A DNA stretch of 64,000 nt from Christensenellaceae bacterium Phil1 (GTDB lineage: Bacteria > Bacillota > Clostridia > Christensenellales > CAG-138). Location: NCBI GenBank assembly GCA_001940855.1, contig MSGS01000066.1, positions 1 through 64,000 of the forward strand, written 5' to 3'. Shown piece by piece: positions 20,522 to 30,172 of this stretch (position 1 is the stretch's first letter; the number at the start of each line of letters is the position of its first letter). The position numbers were made by a program, and so were the translations under genes. The notes beneath the pieces were generated by a model that did not search any database, was not told the origin of the DNA, and saw only the letters and a program-made list of their open reading frames with translations.

Positions 20522-22195
20522 ATGGGTATACTTCAGTTTGAAAGCGTAAACTGCAAGGATTGCTGCAAATGCATAGGCGTATGCCCCGTTAAGGCGATAG
20601 AGGTCAAAAACCACCGCGCCATGATAGTTGAGCGGGACTGCATACTGTGCGGAAACTGCACGATAGCCTGCCCGCAGCATACAAAGCACGGCACTGATGA
20701 ATCCGCCTCTGTAAAGGAGCTTATACGCTCCGGCAGGAAGGTGATTGCAAGCGTTGCGCCTTCCTACGCTGCGTATTTTGACGGCTGCGGCTTTGAAGCG
20801 CTGCGCACCGCGCTGAAGGCATTAGGCTTTTATGATGCGCGGGAAACAGCCGAGGGCGCATATATAGTAAAAAGCGAATACGAAAAGCTTATTGCTAACG
20901 GCATAAAAAAGCCGGTGATATCATCCTGCTGCACAACGCTTAATCTTTATATTCAGAAGCATTATCCGGACGCGATAGGGCTGCTGGCCCCCGTGCTTAC
21001 GCCCATGCAGGCGCATGCGAGGGTGATACACCGCGATGAACCCGGCGCGGCGGTGGTTTTCATAGGTCCCTGCATATCCAAAAAGGCCGAGTGTGAGCAG
21101 GAAGAGAGCGAACTCGAATACGCAATAACGTTCGATGAATTGGACGACTGGCTTGGCGAAGCGAAGATAACCATTATGCCCGCAGCGGAGAGCGAGCAGC
21201 GGCTTTCGCGCTTTTTCCCCGTGTCCGGCGGCATACTGAAAACCATGACGCAGCAGAGCGGCGTGAACTACGTTGCCGTGGACGGGCCGGAAGGCTGCAT
21301 GGCTGCCGTTAAGGACGCGATGGCGGGCAAGCTTGACGGCTGCTTTATAGAGATGAGCTTTTGCCAGGGCTCCTGCGTAGGCGGGCCGGTTTTCCGCAAC
21401 GTTAACCGCTCCGCCGCGGCAAGCTACGTTAAAGTGGCGCACGATGCCGCGGGAGAGGCGGACTTTGACATTGCGCCCGCGCCGGACATGGAGGCGCACT
21501 TTAAGAACAGCCGCACATATTATATGCAGCCCACCGAAAAGCAGATAGCCGCCGTGTTCAAAAAAATGGGCAAGGAAGGGCCGGAGGATGAACTGAACTG
21601 CGGCATGTGCGGCTACGCATCCTGCCGCGATAAGGCCATTGCCGTAATAATGGGCCGCGCGGAAATAACCATGTGCATGCCGTATATGAAAAAGCGCGCG
21701 GAGTCATTCTCGGACAAAATACTCAGTATTACTCCGGACGCTATACTGGCCGTGGACATGGATCTTCGCGTGCAGCAGATAAACAACGCCGCGTGCGAAA
21801 TGTTCGGCGTGCAGCCAAGCGATATAGTGGGCCAAAGCGTGAGCGCGCTGGTGGATGAGTTCGACTTTGTTGACCTTATTTCAAGCGGGGAAGCCGCAAA
21901 GGAAAAGTTCACGTATTTGGCGGAATATAACCTTTATCTCAAGCAGTCGCTTTACTACGACGCTTCAAGCGGCATAGTTATATGCATAATGAAGAACATA
22001 ACCCGCGAAAAGCAGCGGCAGAATATGGTAATGCGGCACAAAACGCAGGTTGCCGGCATGGCGGACGACATTGTGGATAAGCAGCTTAGAATAGTGCACG
22101 AAATAGCGTCACTCCTTGGCGAATCTGCCGCGGAAACAAAGGTTGCCATATCCAAGCTGAAGGAAGCCGTTATGATGGAGAACGAGGAGCAGTAA
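20522..22195 (+). CDS. Group-C-like (sensory) [FeFe] hydrogenase with Fe-S and PAS domains
   Basis: SSCCTTLN, FIGPCISKKAE, EMSFCQGSCVGGPVF; Fe-S domain CGMCGYASCRDKA; PAS-like SFSDKILSITPDAILAVDMDLRVQQINNAACEMFG. Confidence 0.9.
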   Translation: MGILQFESVNCKDCCKCIGVCPVKAIEVKNHRAMIVERDCILCGNCTIACPQHTKHGTDESASVKELIRSGRKVIASVAPSYAAYFDGCGFEALRTALKALGFYDARETAEGAYIVKSEYEKLIANGIKKPVISSCCTTLNLYIQKHYPDAIGLLAPVLTPMQAHARVIHRDEPGAAVVFIGPCISKKAECEQEESELEYAITFDELDDWLGEAKITIMPAAESEQRLSRFFPVSGGILKTMTQQSGVNYVAVDGPEGCMAAVKDAMAGKLDGCFIEMSFCQGSCVGGPVFRNVNRSAAASYVKVAHDAAGEADFDIAPAPDMEAHFKNSRTYYMQPTEKQIAAVFKKMGKEGPEDELNCGMCGYASCRDKAIAVIMGRAEITMCMPYMKKRAESFSDKILSITPDAILAVDMDLRVQQINNAACEMFGVQPSDIVGQSVSALVDEFDFVDLISSGEAAKEKFTYLAEYNLYLKQSLYYDASSGIVICIMKNITREKQRQNMVMRHKTQVAGMADDIVDKQLRIVHEIASLLGESAAETKVAISKLKEAVMMENEEQ

Positions 22196-23356
22196 ATGGT
22201 CGATCTGTTCATAGAAAGCGGCCATGCCAGCATAAATAAGCACGATGAAACGCTATGCGGGGATTCGTATTCAATAAAGAAAAACGGGGAGCAGCTCGTT
22301 GCCGTGCTGAGCGACGGGCTTGGCAGCGGCGTTAAGGCGAACATACTTTCAACGCTGACCGCGAACATGCTTTCCACAATGATGCTGAACCGCCTGCCCA
22401 TTGACGAATGCATAGAAACCGTTGCAAGCACGCTGCCCATGTGCCGCGAAAGGAAGCTTGCGTATTCAACGTTCACTCTCGCCTGCTTTACGGATTCCAC
22501 CGTGCGCCTTGTGCAGTACGATAATCCGGACGCGGTGCTGCTGAGGAACGGCAAAAACTATGCCTACGACACAGGCATACACTTCATAGGCGAAAAGAAG
22601 ATATGCGAAAGCACTATAAGCCTTATGGAAAACGACATGCTGGTGCTGATGACGGACGGTATAACAAACGCCGGCATAGGCAAGCTTTCGCCGGGCGGCT
22701 GGAAGCGCGAGGAGGTAATAGAATTTCTTGAACGCTGGTACACGCCGGACATATCGCCCCAAAACCTGGCCGCAAGGCTGGTGGAGGCGGGGAACGTGCT
22801 GTGCATGGATTCAAACGACGACGATATGACCGCGCTTGTGTTCAAGGTGCGCCCGCGCCGGGCCATAAACGTTATGATAGGCCCGCCTGCCGACCCCAAG
22901 GACGACGCGCGCGTGCTGAAGCTTTTCTTTGCAAAAGAGGGCAGCCATATATGCTGCGGCGGCTCCACGGCGCATATGATAAGCCGCTATCTGAATAAGC
23001 CCATAATACCCGTGGAGGACAGCGGAACCGATAAGGTGCCCGCCATAGCCACCATAGACGGCATGGACTTGGTCACGGAGGGCATAATAACGCTTCAGCA
23101 GGTGGCGGACCTTGCGGAGCAGTACGTTTCCGACAACAGGCTGAGCATAACCATAAACAGCGGAAACGACGGCGTATCGCTGCTGTGCGCATATCTTTTT
23201 GAGCAGGCTACGGACATAAACTTCTTCTTCGGCAAGGCGGAAAACACCGCCAATGACGACCTTGACATAGGCATGGACGCGAAGGCGATAGTAATCAACC
23301 GCCTTATAAGCAGCCTTAGAGAGATGGGCAAAAACGTGAAAATAAGCCGCTGCTGA
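22196..23356 (+). CDS. SpoIIE/PP2C-family serine phosphatase
   Basis: GDSYSI, VLSDGLGSGVKAN, LMTDGITNAG, DDDMTALV; start codon directly abuts the preceding stop (TAAATG). Confidence 0.9.
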   Translation: MVDLFIESGHASINKHDETLCGDSYSIKKNGEQLVAVLSDGLGSGVKANILSTLTANMLSTMMLNRLPIDECIETVASTLPMCRERKLAYSTFTLACFTDSTVRLVQYDNPDAVLLRNGKNYAYDTGIHFIGEKKICESTISLMENDMLVLMTDGITNAGIGKLSPGGWKREEVIEFLERWYTPDISPQNLAARLVEAGNVLCMDSNDDDMTALVFKVRPRRAINVMIGPPADPKDDARVLKLFFAKEGSHICCGGSTAHMISRYLNKPIIPVEDSGTDKVPAIATIDGMDLVTEGIITLQQVADLAEQYVSDNRLSITINSGNDGVSLLCAYLFEQATDINFFFGKAENTANDDLDIGMDAKAIVINRLISSLREMGKNVKISRC

Positions 23357-23368
23357 CGCGGTGATGTA

Positions 23369-23403
23369 AAAACGGCTCGGGAGGCTTTCCCCGGGCCGTT
23401 TTA
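23369..23403 (+). terminator. Terminator after the hydrogenase/phosphatase cassette
   Basis: aaaacggctcggg-aggcttt-ccccgggccgtttt. Confidence 0.75.
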
Positions 23404-23531
23404 TGCCGTGCTGTAATTTAAGCGGGCCAATTAGAACCGATGGATTGAAGCTATGTTAACAGACCGTTCATGGCAGCGGGAGGAAGAATGAGGCAAAGCG
23501 GCGGAGCCCTTTTGCATTCCCGGAATAAGGG

Positions 23532-24740
23532 CTACTTCAAATAATTCCTTGGGTTATATGCCGTGCCGTTATGGCGCAGCTCGAAATGCAGCTTTGCCTT
23601 GGCGGCGTTGCCGCTGCTGCCGGCAAGGGCAATGGTATCGCCCTTGTTCACGGCGTCGCCAAGCGAAACCTTGACTTCGCCAAGATTTGCATAGCGCGTG
23701 AGGAAGCCGCCTTCGTGCGCAATTTCAACCACCAGTCCGTATCCGCCGCGCTCCATTACGCAAACCACCGTGCCCGCCTCGGCGGCGTAAACCTCGTCCC
23801 CCTCGGCCGCGGCAAAGTCCAGCCCAAGGTGCATTATACCCTTTAGCTGGCCGAAGTTTTCGGTTATCTCCCCACTTTTTGTCGGGCGGATGAAGCTCAG
23901 TTCGCCTGCATCCGGCCCTTTTGCGCCCTCGCGCTTGCCGGGCTCGGCGTGGCTGTCCGCCTTTATGGTGCCTTCGCGTATCAGCGCGTCTACACGCTTG
24001 CTTATTTCAAAAGTTTCGCTTTGGCTTTTGCCCTGTTGCACGCCGTTTATGTACTTCGTCGTCACCACGGTGCGGCTTTCGCCGTCAGTGCCGTAATTTG
24101 AAACCACGCGCGTGCCTTTTATAAGCGTATCGTCCTTTTCGGTGGCGGTCTCGTGGACCACTATCTCCGTGTGCCTTTCGCTAAGCGTGGTCTCAACCTC
24201 GATGGGCGTATCCTCGCCGGTGAGCAGGGCAAGCATAGCCTCGTAAGTCACGGTTTCCATGGCTGCTGCGTCCGCATTGTCCGCCGCGTCGATAAGCTCC
24301 ACGTCGTTGGTTATATACGAATCCATGTTGCCCGGCAGGTTTATTTGCAGCTCAAAGCCGGCAACGGCCTCGTCCAGCACCTCTTCGGCCGCCTCTCGGC
24401 TGGCAAGCACGCCTATGCATTTGCCGTCCACCATTATTGCCGTGGCAACGTACTGCGCATCGGGCGTGGCGGATGCGGCGGGGACAATCGCGCCAACGTT
24501 GGGCGTGGGCTCGGCCGTTGGGATAGCCGTTGGGGTTGGCGTGGGTGCAGCGGTTGGGGCGGGGGTAGGCTCCGCATACGGGTAGATTTCGGGCGCGCGC
24601 ACTATGCACGCCGCCGCAATGCCTATCGCCATCGCCGCCGCCGCGCCAAGGCTTATCCATTTGGCCGGGTTGTGCTTCTTCAGCACCCCGGGAACGTATT
24701 CTTCGTCAAAATCATGCATGTTCTTTTCCATATAAAGCAT
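23532..24740 (-). CDS. Membrane-anchored M23-family peptidase with G5-like domain
   Basis: N-terminal TM, Pro/Thr-rich linker, G5-like TVVTTKYINGVQQGKS, M23 motifs GLDFAAAEGDEVYAAEAGTVV and LHFELRHNG. Start approximate. Confidence 0.87.
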   Translation of the reverse strand: MLYMEKNMHDFDEEYVPGVLKKHNPAKWISLGAAAAMAIGIAAACIVRAPEIYPYAEPTPAPTAAPTPTPTAIPTAEPTPNVGAIVPAASATPDAQYVATAIMVDGKCIGVLASREAAEEVLDEAVAGFELQINLPGNMDSYITNDVELIDAADNADAAAMETVTYEAMLALLTGEDTPIEVETTLSERHTEIVVHETATEKDDTLIKGTRVVSNYGTDGESRTVVTTKYINGVQQGKSQSETFEISKRVDALIREGTIKADSHAEPGKREGAKGPDAGELSFIRPTKSGEITENFGQLKGIMHLGLDFAAAEGDEVYAAEAGTVVCVMERGGYGLVVEIAHEGGFLTRYANLGEVKVSLGDAVNKGDTIALAGSSGNAAKAKLHFELRHNGTAYNPRNYLK

Positions 24741-24802
24741 TATACCGCCAAAAAAGTCCCAAGGCGAGTGAAAATTTCGTGAATGCATAGTATAATATAA
24801 AA

Positions 24803-25651
24803 ATGATGAACGATTTTGCCGAAACAAGGGCCTTTGCAAAGGTCAATTTGACGCTGGACGTGCTGAAAAAACGCGCGGACGGCTACCATGAGCTTTCAAC
24901 CGTTATGCAGACGATAGATCTGTATGACGAGCTTTATGCGGACTTTTCGCATGAGGACATTGCCGTTACTGCGGATTTTGACCTGCCGGAGGGCAGCGTT
25001 GCCTACCGCGCGGCGCATGAATACGCGCGGCGCACGGGCTGCGGAGGGGCGCATATAAAAATATGCGCGCATATTCCCCAAATGGCGGGCCTTGGCGGCT
25101 CCAGCGCGGACGGCGCGGGGGTTTTAAGGCTGATGCAGCGGCGGTATAATGCCATGGGCGGAGCGGAGCTGTATTCGCTTGCGGCGGAGCTTGGCTCAGA
25201 CGTGCCGTTTTTGCTGCATGGGGCGACCGCGCTTTGCCGCGGGCGTGGCGAAAGGATAGAGCCGCTGCCGGATATCAATCTGTGCTACCTTATAGTAAAG
25301 CCCGCGGAGGGCATATCCACACGGCTGCTTTTTTCCGCGCTCACCCCTCCATATGATAAGGGCAGAAGCGAGCAGGCAGCGGCGGCAATTCGCGCTGGCG
25401 ATACGGATGCGCTTGCGGCGGCGGTATCGAACGGGCTTGCAAAGGCGGCCGAAAAGGAGCTTGGCAGCATAGCCGAAATAAAGCGGCGGCTTAAAAGTGC
25501 GGGCGCGCTTGCGGCGGAGATGAGCGGCAGCGGCAGCGCGTGCTTCGGCATATTTGAAACACTGGCGCAGGCGCAGCGGGCGGCAGAGACTTTCTGCGAT
25601 ATGGCCTTCTGCCATGCGTGCGCGGGCATTGGTAATACGGAACAAATGTGA
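24803..25651 (+). CDS. ispE: 4-diphosphocytidyl-2-C-methyl-D-erythritol kinase
   Basis: AFAKVNLTLDVLKKRADGYHEL; PQMAGLGGSSADGA; EMSGSGSACFG. Confidence 0.95.
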   Translation: MMNDFAETRAFAKVNLTLDVLKKRADGYHELSTVMQTIDLYDELYADFSHEDIAVTADFDLPEGSVAYRAAHEYARRTGCGGAHIKICAHIPQMAGLGGSSADGAGVLRLMQRRYNAMGGAELYSLAAELGSDVPFLLHGATALCRGRGERIEPLPDINLCYLIVKPAEGISTRLLFSALTPPYDKGRSEQAAAAIRAGDTDALAAAVSNGLAKAAEKELGSIAEIKRRLKSAGALAAEMSGSGSACFGIFETLAQAQRAAETFCDMAFCHACAGIGNTEQM

Positions 25652-25691
25652 TATAATAATTATTTAAGGAATCGGAAGGGAGAAAAGATAC

Positions 25692-27053
25692 ATGACCCAT
25701 ATAACCGAGCATAAAAGGATACACCTTATAGGCATAGGCGGCTGCTCCATGAGCGGCCTTGCAAGCATACTTAAAAACCGCGGCTACTACGTTCAGGGTT
25801 CGGACAGGGCGGAATCCCCGTTTACCGAAAGATTGAAGGAGCTGGGCGTTCCCGTATTCATAGGGCATGATGCGAAGAACATAGGCGATTGCGACCTTAT
25901 AATATTCTCCGCTGCAATAAAGAGCGATAACGTGGAGCGGGCGGAGGCCAAGCGCCGCGGCATACCGGAGCTTGAACGCAGTGAGGCGCTGGGCCAGCTT
26001 ACGGAAGGCTATGAAAGCGTTGTGGGCATAGCCGGCTGCCACGGCAAAACCACCATAACCAGCATGCTTGCGCTCATCTGCGAACAGGGCGGGCCGGACG
26101 CAACGGTGCATATAGGCGGCTTTGTGGATTTCCTGAACGGCGGGGTAAGGCTCGGCGCGCACGATATGTTCATAACAGAGGCATGCGAATACGTTGAAAG
26201 CTTCCTAACGCTGCGCCCAACAATAGCCCTTATAAACAATATTGACAACGATCACCTTGATTACTACGGCGATATGGAGCACATTGTTGCCGCGTTCAAA
26301 AAATTTGCCGCGCTGCTGCCAGAAAACGGCCTTTTGATAGGCAATACGGACGATTTCCGCGTGCGCGCGCTTATGGCGGAGCATACGGGGCGCAAGCTTA
26401 GCTACGGCATGAAGGATGCGGACTATACCCTCGCTAATATAACCTATGACGACAACGGCTGCCCCGGGTTTGATATCATGTTCCGCGGCGAAAAGCTTAT
26501 GCATATTCAGCTTAGGATACCGGGTGAACACAGCGTGATGAACGCAATTGCGGCTGCGGCGGTCGCGCGCGAGATCGGCGCGGATGATAAATGCATAGTT
26601 TCGGCGCTGAACGCGTTCCACAATACCCGCCGCCGCTTTGAATACTACGGCGAGCGCAACGGGGTGAAGTATTACCACGATTACGGCCACCATCCTTCGG
26701 AAATCGCCGCGACCATGAAGGCTGCAAGCAACGTTAAGCATAATAAGCTTTTCTGCGTTTTCCAGTGCAATTCATATACGCGGGCCAAAACGCTGTTCCT
26801 AAACGATGTAACCTGCTTCAATTTGGCGGACGAAACGCTGGTGCCGGATATTTACCCCGGGCGCGAGAAGGACAACGGTTCCGTACACGCGCGGGACATG
26901 GTCGCCGCCATAAACGCGGGCGGCGGGCATGCAACGTACCTTGGCACGTTTGAAAACATAAGGGATTATCTTGATTCCCACGCGAGCGCGGGCGACCTTG
27001 TTGTAACAATAGGCAGCGGAGACGTTTACATCCAAACGAAAAAGCTGCTTTGA
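25692..27053 (+). CDS. murC: UDP-N-acetylmuramate--L-alanine ligase
   Basis: IHLIGIGGCSMSGLA; GCHGKTTITSM; YHDYGHHPSEI. Confidence 0.96.
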   Translation: MTHITEHKRIHLIGIGGCSMSGLASILKNRGYYVQGSDRAESPFTERLKELGVPVFIGHDAKNIGDCDLIIFSAAIKSDNVERAEAKRRGIPELERSEALGQLTEGYESVVGIAGCHGKTTITSMLALICEQGGPDATVHIGGFVDFLNGGVRLGAHDMFITEACEYVESFLTLRPTIALINNIDNDHLDYYGDMEHIVAAFKKFAALLPENGLLIGNTDDFRVRALMAEHTGRKLSYGMKDADYTLANITYDDNGCPGFDIMFRGEKLMHIQLRIPGEHSVMNAIAAAAVAREIGADDKCIVSALNAFHNTRRRFEYYGERNGVKYYHDYGHHPSEIAATMKAASNVKHNKLFCVFQCNSYTRAKTLFLNDVTCFNLADETLVPDIYPGREKDNGSVHARDMVAAINAGGGHATYLGTFENIRDYLDSHASAGDLVVTIGSGDVYIQTKKLL

Positions 27054-27087
27054 GTTAAAATAAAGCAACACAAAGGAGGCATACCTG

Positions 27088-28260
27088 ATGAACAAAGATT
27101 ATCAACCCATCCCCATGCGTCCGCTTACCATGCGCGGCGTGTTCGGCATAACGTGGGCCGTTACCAAGCGCCACTTCTTCGCGGGCGTTATGTATACGCT
27201 CATATGGGTGCTTATAGCCGCGGCAGTATTGGCGCTGTGCGCGGCGCCGGCAGTAATCGGCATAGTTGCGAATAACGCGGGGCAGGAAGGCGGCGTTGCG
27301 GCGCTGGTGGCGCTCAGCGTAATACTTATGTTCGTTGCGGCTTTGGCGATATGGCTCGTGCTGGGGCCGATAATGAACGGCGGGCTTTATACGGAAATGT
27401 CCATGCGCATATACGGCCAAAGCTCCACCCTTTCTCAGCTTTTTAAGCGCACCGGCTACACGCTTAAACGGTATTTCACGCTTAACCTTTGCCAATACGT
27501 CGGCCGGCTTGTGGCGGGCATTGCCGTTTCGCTTATAAGCAGCGTGCTTACGGGCATAGTTACCGCGGGCGGCATGATGGGCGCAATAATGAGCGCTGCG
27601 CGCAAGGGGCTTTTTGACAGCGGCGCGGTGCAGGACATAAGCGAAGCGGCCTCGCTCGGCGCAGGATTCATAGCATCATTGATTATAATATGGCTGATAA
27701 ACATGGTGCTTGCCATATGCGCTACGGTGCCGCTTGCCTTCACCTATCCCGTTGCGGTGAACGAGGATAAAAAGAACTTCTCCGCGCTCGGCCGCGGGCT
27801 TAACCTTGCGTTCAAGCGTTACGGCAGGATACTCGGCGTGTCGCTCATAGTGGCGCTTGTGTTCATGCTGATAGCGCTTATAATTTCGGCAATATTCGGC
27901 GTTGTGCTGGGGATATGCCTTGCCGCGGGCAGCACGGCGGCGGTGGTGATATGCGCCGTGGTTATGGCGATAGCCATGCTGTTCCTTGCGGCGATTGAGA
28001 CTAACTATTCCGCCGCGCTTTACACCGTGCTTTACTACGACGCCTATACCCGCGAATTCCGCGATAACATGAACGACCCCGCGCCCAATGCCTACGTGCA
28101 CGATGCGCCCGTGCAGGCTCAGCCTTGCGATGCATCCGTCGCGCCCGAAGCGCAAAGCGAATCCGCGCCCGAAGCGCAGAACGAACCGGTAACTCCTGCG
28201 GAAGAGCCGGAGTTCGTTGAAAAGAGCGACTATAACGAAACGAATAACACACAGGAATAA
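27088..28260 (+). CDS. Multi-pass membrane protein with acidic C-terminal tail
   Basis: 390 aa; several TM segments; AP/E-rich tail; SD aaaggagg. Confidence 0.7.
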   Translation: MNKDYQPIPMRPLTMRGVFGITWAVTKRHFFAGVMYTLIWVLIAAAVLALCAAPAVIGIVANNAGQEGGVAALVALSVILMFVAALAIWLVLGPIMNGGLYTEMSMRIYGQSSTLSQLFKRTGYTLKRYFTLNLCQYVGRLVAGIAVSLISSVLTGIVTAGGMMGAIMSAARKGLFDSGAVQDISEAASLGAGFIASLIIIWLINMVLAICATVPLAFTYPVAVNEDKKNFSALGRGLNLAFKRYGRILGVSLIVALVFMLIALIISAIFGVVLGICLAAGSTAAVVICAVVMAIAMLFLAAIETNYSAALYTVLYYDAYTREFRDNMNDPAPNAYVHDAPVQAQPCDASVAPEAQSESAPEAQNEPVTPAEEPEFVEKSDYNETNNTQE

Positions 28261-28275
28261 AAGGAGAACCAGGAA

Positions 28276-28596
28276 ATGTACATCGATATAGACATAGACG
28301 CCATGAAGGCATATATACTCAATAAGTTCACCGTTGAGGGCGACTTTGAATTCCTTGAGGAGGGCGAGCTTGCCAAGATGGTTGACGACCTTATGGAGCT
28401 GGACAACGAATACATGGCCAAGAGCGGCGCGGACGAGGGCGCGGATTATGACGACGACGACGCATACGAACTGATATTCGCCGGAATGCAGAAGCGCTGG
28501 CCCAAATATAAGGAATTTGCAATGCGCCTGAGCGAGGATTATCTTGACTTTGCGGAGGAATACCTTGAATCCGTTGGCGCGATAGAATGGGAGTAA
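28276..28596 (+). CDS. Small acidic conserved hypothetical protein
   Basis: 106 aa; MYIDIDIDAMKAYILNKFTVEGDFEFLEEGELAKMV; upstream AG-rich tract. Confidence 0.65.
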   Translation: MYIDIDIDAMKAYILNKFTVEGDFEFLEEGELAKMVDDLMELDNEYMAKSGADEGADYDDDDAYELIFAGMQKRWPKYKEFAMRLSEDYLDFAEEYLESVGAIEWE

Positions 28597-28600
28597 GCGA

Positions 28601-28834
28601 ATGAAGATAGTAAACATAACCGAGCCCAACAAGTTCTTCAGCGCCGTTGCCGAGTGCCGCGGGCGCGTTGAACTTGTTACGGGGGAAGGGGACAGGCTTA
28701 ACCTGAAATCCACGCTGTGCCAATACATTGCGCTGACGCAGATGTTTCAGGACGGACAGATAGAGGGCGTTGAACTTTGCCTGTCCGACCCGGCGGATTT
28801 CAGCAGGCTGGATCCGTATATAGTGAAGGAATGA
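28601..28834 (+). CDS. Small conserved protein, HPr-like in length
   Basis: 77 aa; MKIVNITEPNKFFSAVAECRGRVELVTGEGDRLNLKSTLCQYIALTQMF. Confidence 0.6.
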   Translation: MKIVNITEPNKFFSAVAECRGRVELVTGEGDRLNLKSTLCQYIALTQMFQDGQIEGVELCLSDPADFSRLDPYIVKE

Positions 28835-28841
28835 GCACGAA

Positions 28842-28885
28842 AAAGCCCTTCGCATGCTTTATTCATGCGAAGGGCTTTTGCTAAA
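28842..28885 (+). terminator. Rho-independent terminator
   Basis: aaaagcccttcgcatg-ctttatt-catgcgaagggctttt. Confidence 0.88.
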
Positions 28886-28918
28886 CTTGTAAGCGAAGAG
28901 AAAGTGTTTTGTTAAGAA

Positions 28919-30172
28919 TCAAATACCGATTCTATCTTTAGCAAGACACATAAACAGTTCTCCAGTCGCAAGAGCATCTGATAGTGCTCTGTGTGCAAAC
29001 ATGTTATCACGAATTTGGTAGTAATCACAAAGCGTTGTCAGTTTATAGTCTTCAACATCGTAATCACAGTCGTAATTAATGACATATTCATCGAAATCTT
29101 TATCCCATTTTAGTTTTGGCTTTTTCAATGTCTTCTTAGCAATTTCGCATGTATCATAATAGCGCCTTTTGTTAGCCGTGAAATCGTACCCGTACCGGTA
29201 TAAAAACTTCAAATCAAATGGAAGATTATGACCTACGATATTGGACTTGCCTACAAAAGCATTCAAGCTATCGATAATCTGCATGAATGCTGGCGCATCA
29301 GCTACCATATCGTCCGTAATATTATTAATAGCTGATGCTTTATCTGGGATATGTTTACCCGGATTTAATAAGGTATGGAATTTTTGGATTGGGACCCAAT
29401 TTTCAAACCTAATTGCTGCAACTTCTACTAAATTGTCTCTTGTGGGGCTTAACCCAGTTGTTTCTGTATCAATAACAACAAAATCACCAAGTCGTTCAAA
29501 GCATGTCTTCGCAGTAATACTACTATACCTTATAATTTCTTCCAACTCTGATGCTTCACGCTTATTGTGATTCGTGTTTGATTTCTCCACGTTGATTTCA
29601 GCAATGGCATCTATCTTTTGCTGGAACGCCGCGCTATTCTGTATGCTTTTTATTATATTATTCAAAAACCTCGCATGAGCATTTATTCTTTTATCAATAT
29701 CTGAAAAGATTTCATCTTTGGAGTATTCTTTTGAAATCGAATTAACGCGGACTTCAATGTCAAACGCTTCCAATCTCCCTATGCCATATTTTCTGGAAAA
29801 GTCATCACTATATGTAATGCTTTTAATCAGTTTGTCAAACAGTTTGTTTTCATACTGGGGATTATGAATCTCTGCTTTTAAGACCTCGCACTCATTTACT
29901 TTATCTCTTATTAGAGGAATAATACTTAACGCTTCAATTGGATTGTCATCAACTTCAATATCTTCTTGCAGTTTTTTTAAGCAGAATAACATATTTGAAT
30001 AATATGACTCAAATTCCTGTTCTTCTTTTTCGGCCTTCTCTCTTGCTTCTGCTGCTTCTTTTTCTCTTTCCTTTTGGGCACACTCGTTGCATCGCCCCAA
30101 TGCATCAACTTTTAAGAAGAGCCCACGCTTGCCGCAAATCAAACACTTTCCCATTAGTTTACTCCATTCCAC
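28919..30172 (-). CDS. DEDDh 3'-5' exonuclease with N-terminal zinc ribbon and coiled coil
   Basis: CLICGKRG..CNEC; VVIDTETTGLSPTRDNLVEVAAIRF; VGHNLPFDLKFL; HRALSDALATGELF. AT-rich. Start probably at MGKCLICGK. Confidence 0.85.
   Translation of the reverse strand: MEWSKLMGKCLICGKRGLFLKVDALGRCNECAQKEREKEAAEAREKAEKEEQEFESYYSNMLFCLKKLQEDIEVDDNPIEALSIIPLIRDKVNECEVLKAEIHNPQYENKLFDKLIKSITYSDDFSRKYGIGRLEAFDIEVRVNSISKEYSKDEIFSDIDKRINAHARFLNNIIKSIQNSAAFQQKIDAIAEINVEKSNTNHNKREASELEEIIRYSSITAKTCFERLGDFVVIDTETTGLSPTRDNLVEVAAIRFENWVPIQKFHTLLNPGKHIPDKASAINNITDDMVADAPAFMQIIDSLNAFVGKSNIVGHNLPFDLKFLYRYGYDFTANKRRYYDTCEIAKKTLKKPKLKWDKDFDEYVINYDCDYDVEDYKLTTLCDYYQIRDNMFAHRALSDALATGELFMCLAKDRIGI

Noticed and set aside
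24480-24600. Repetitive GT/GC-rich tract
   Set aside because: Explained as the Pro/Thr-rich linker of the M23 peptidase gene on the minus strand.
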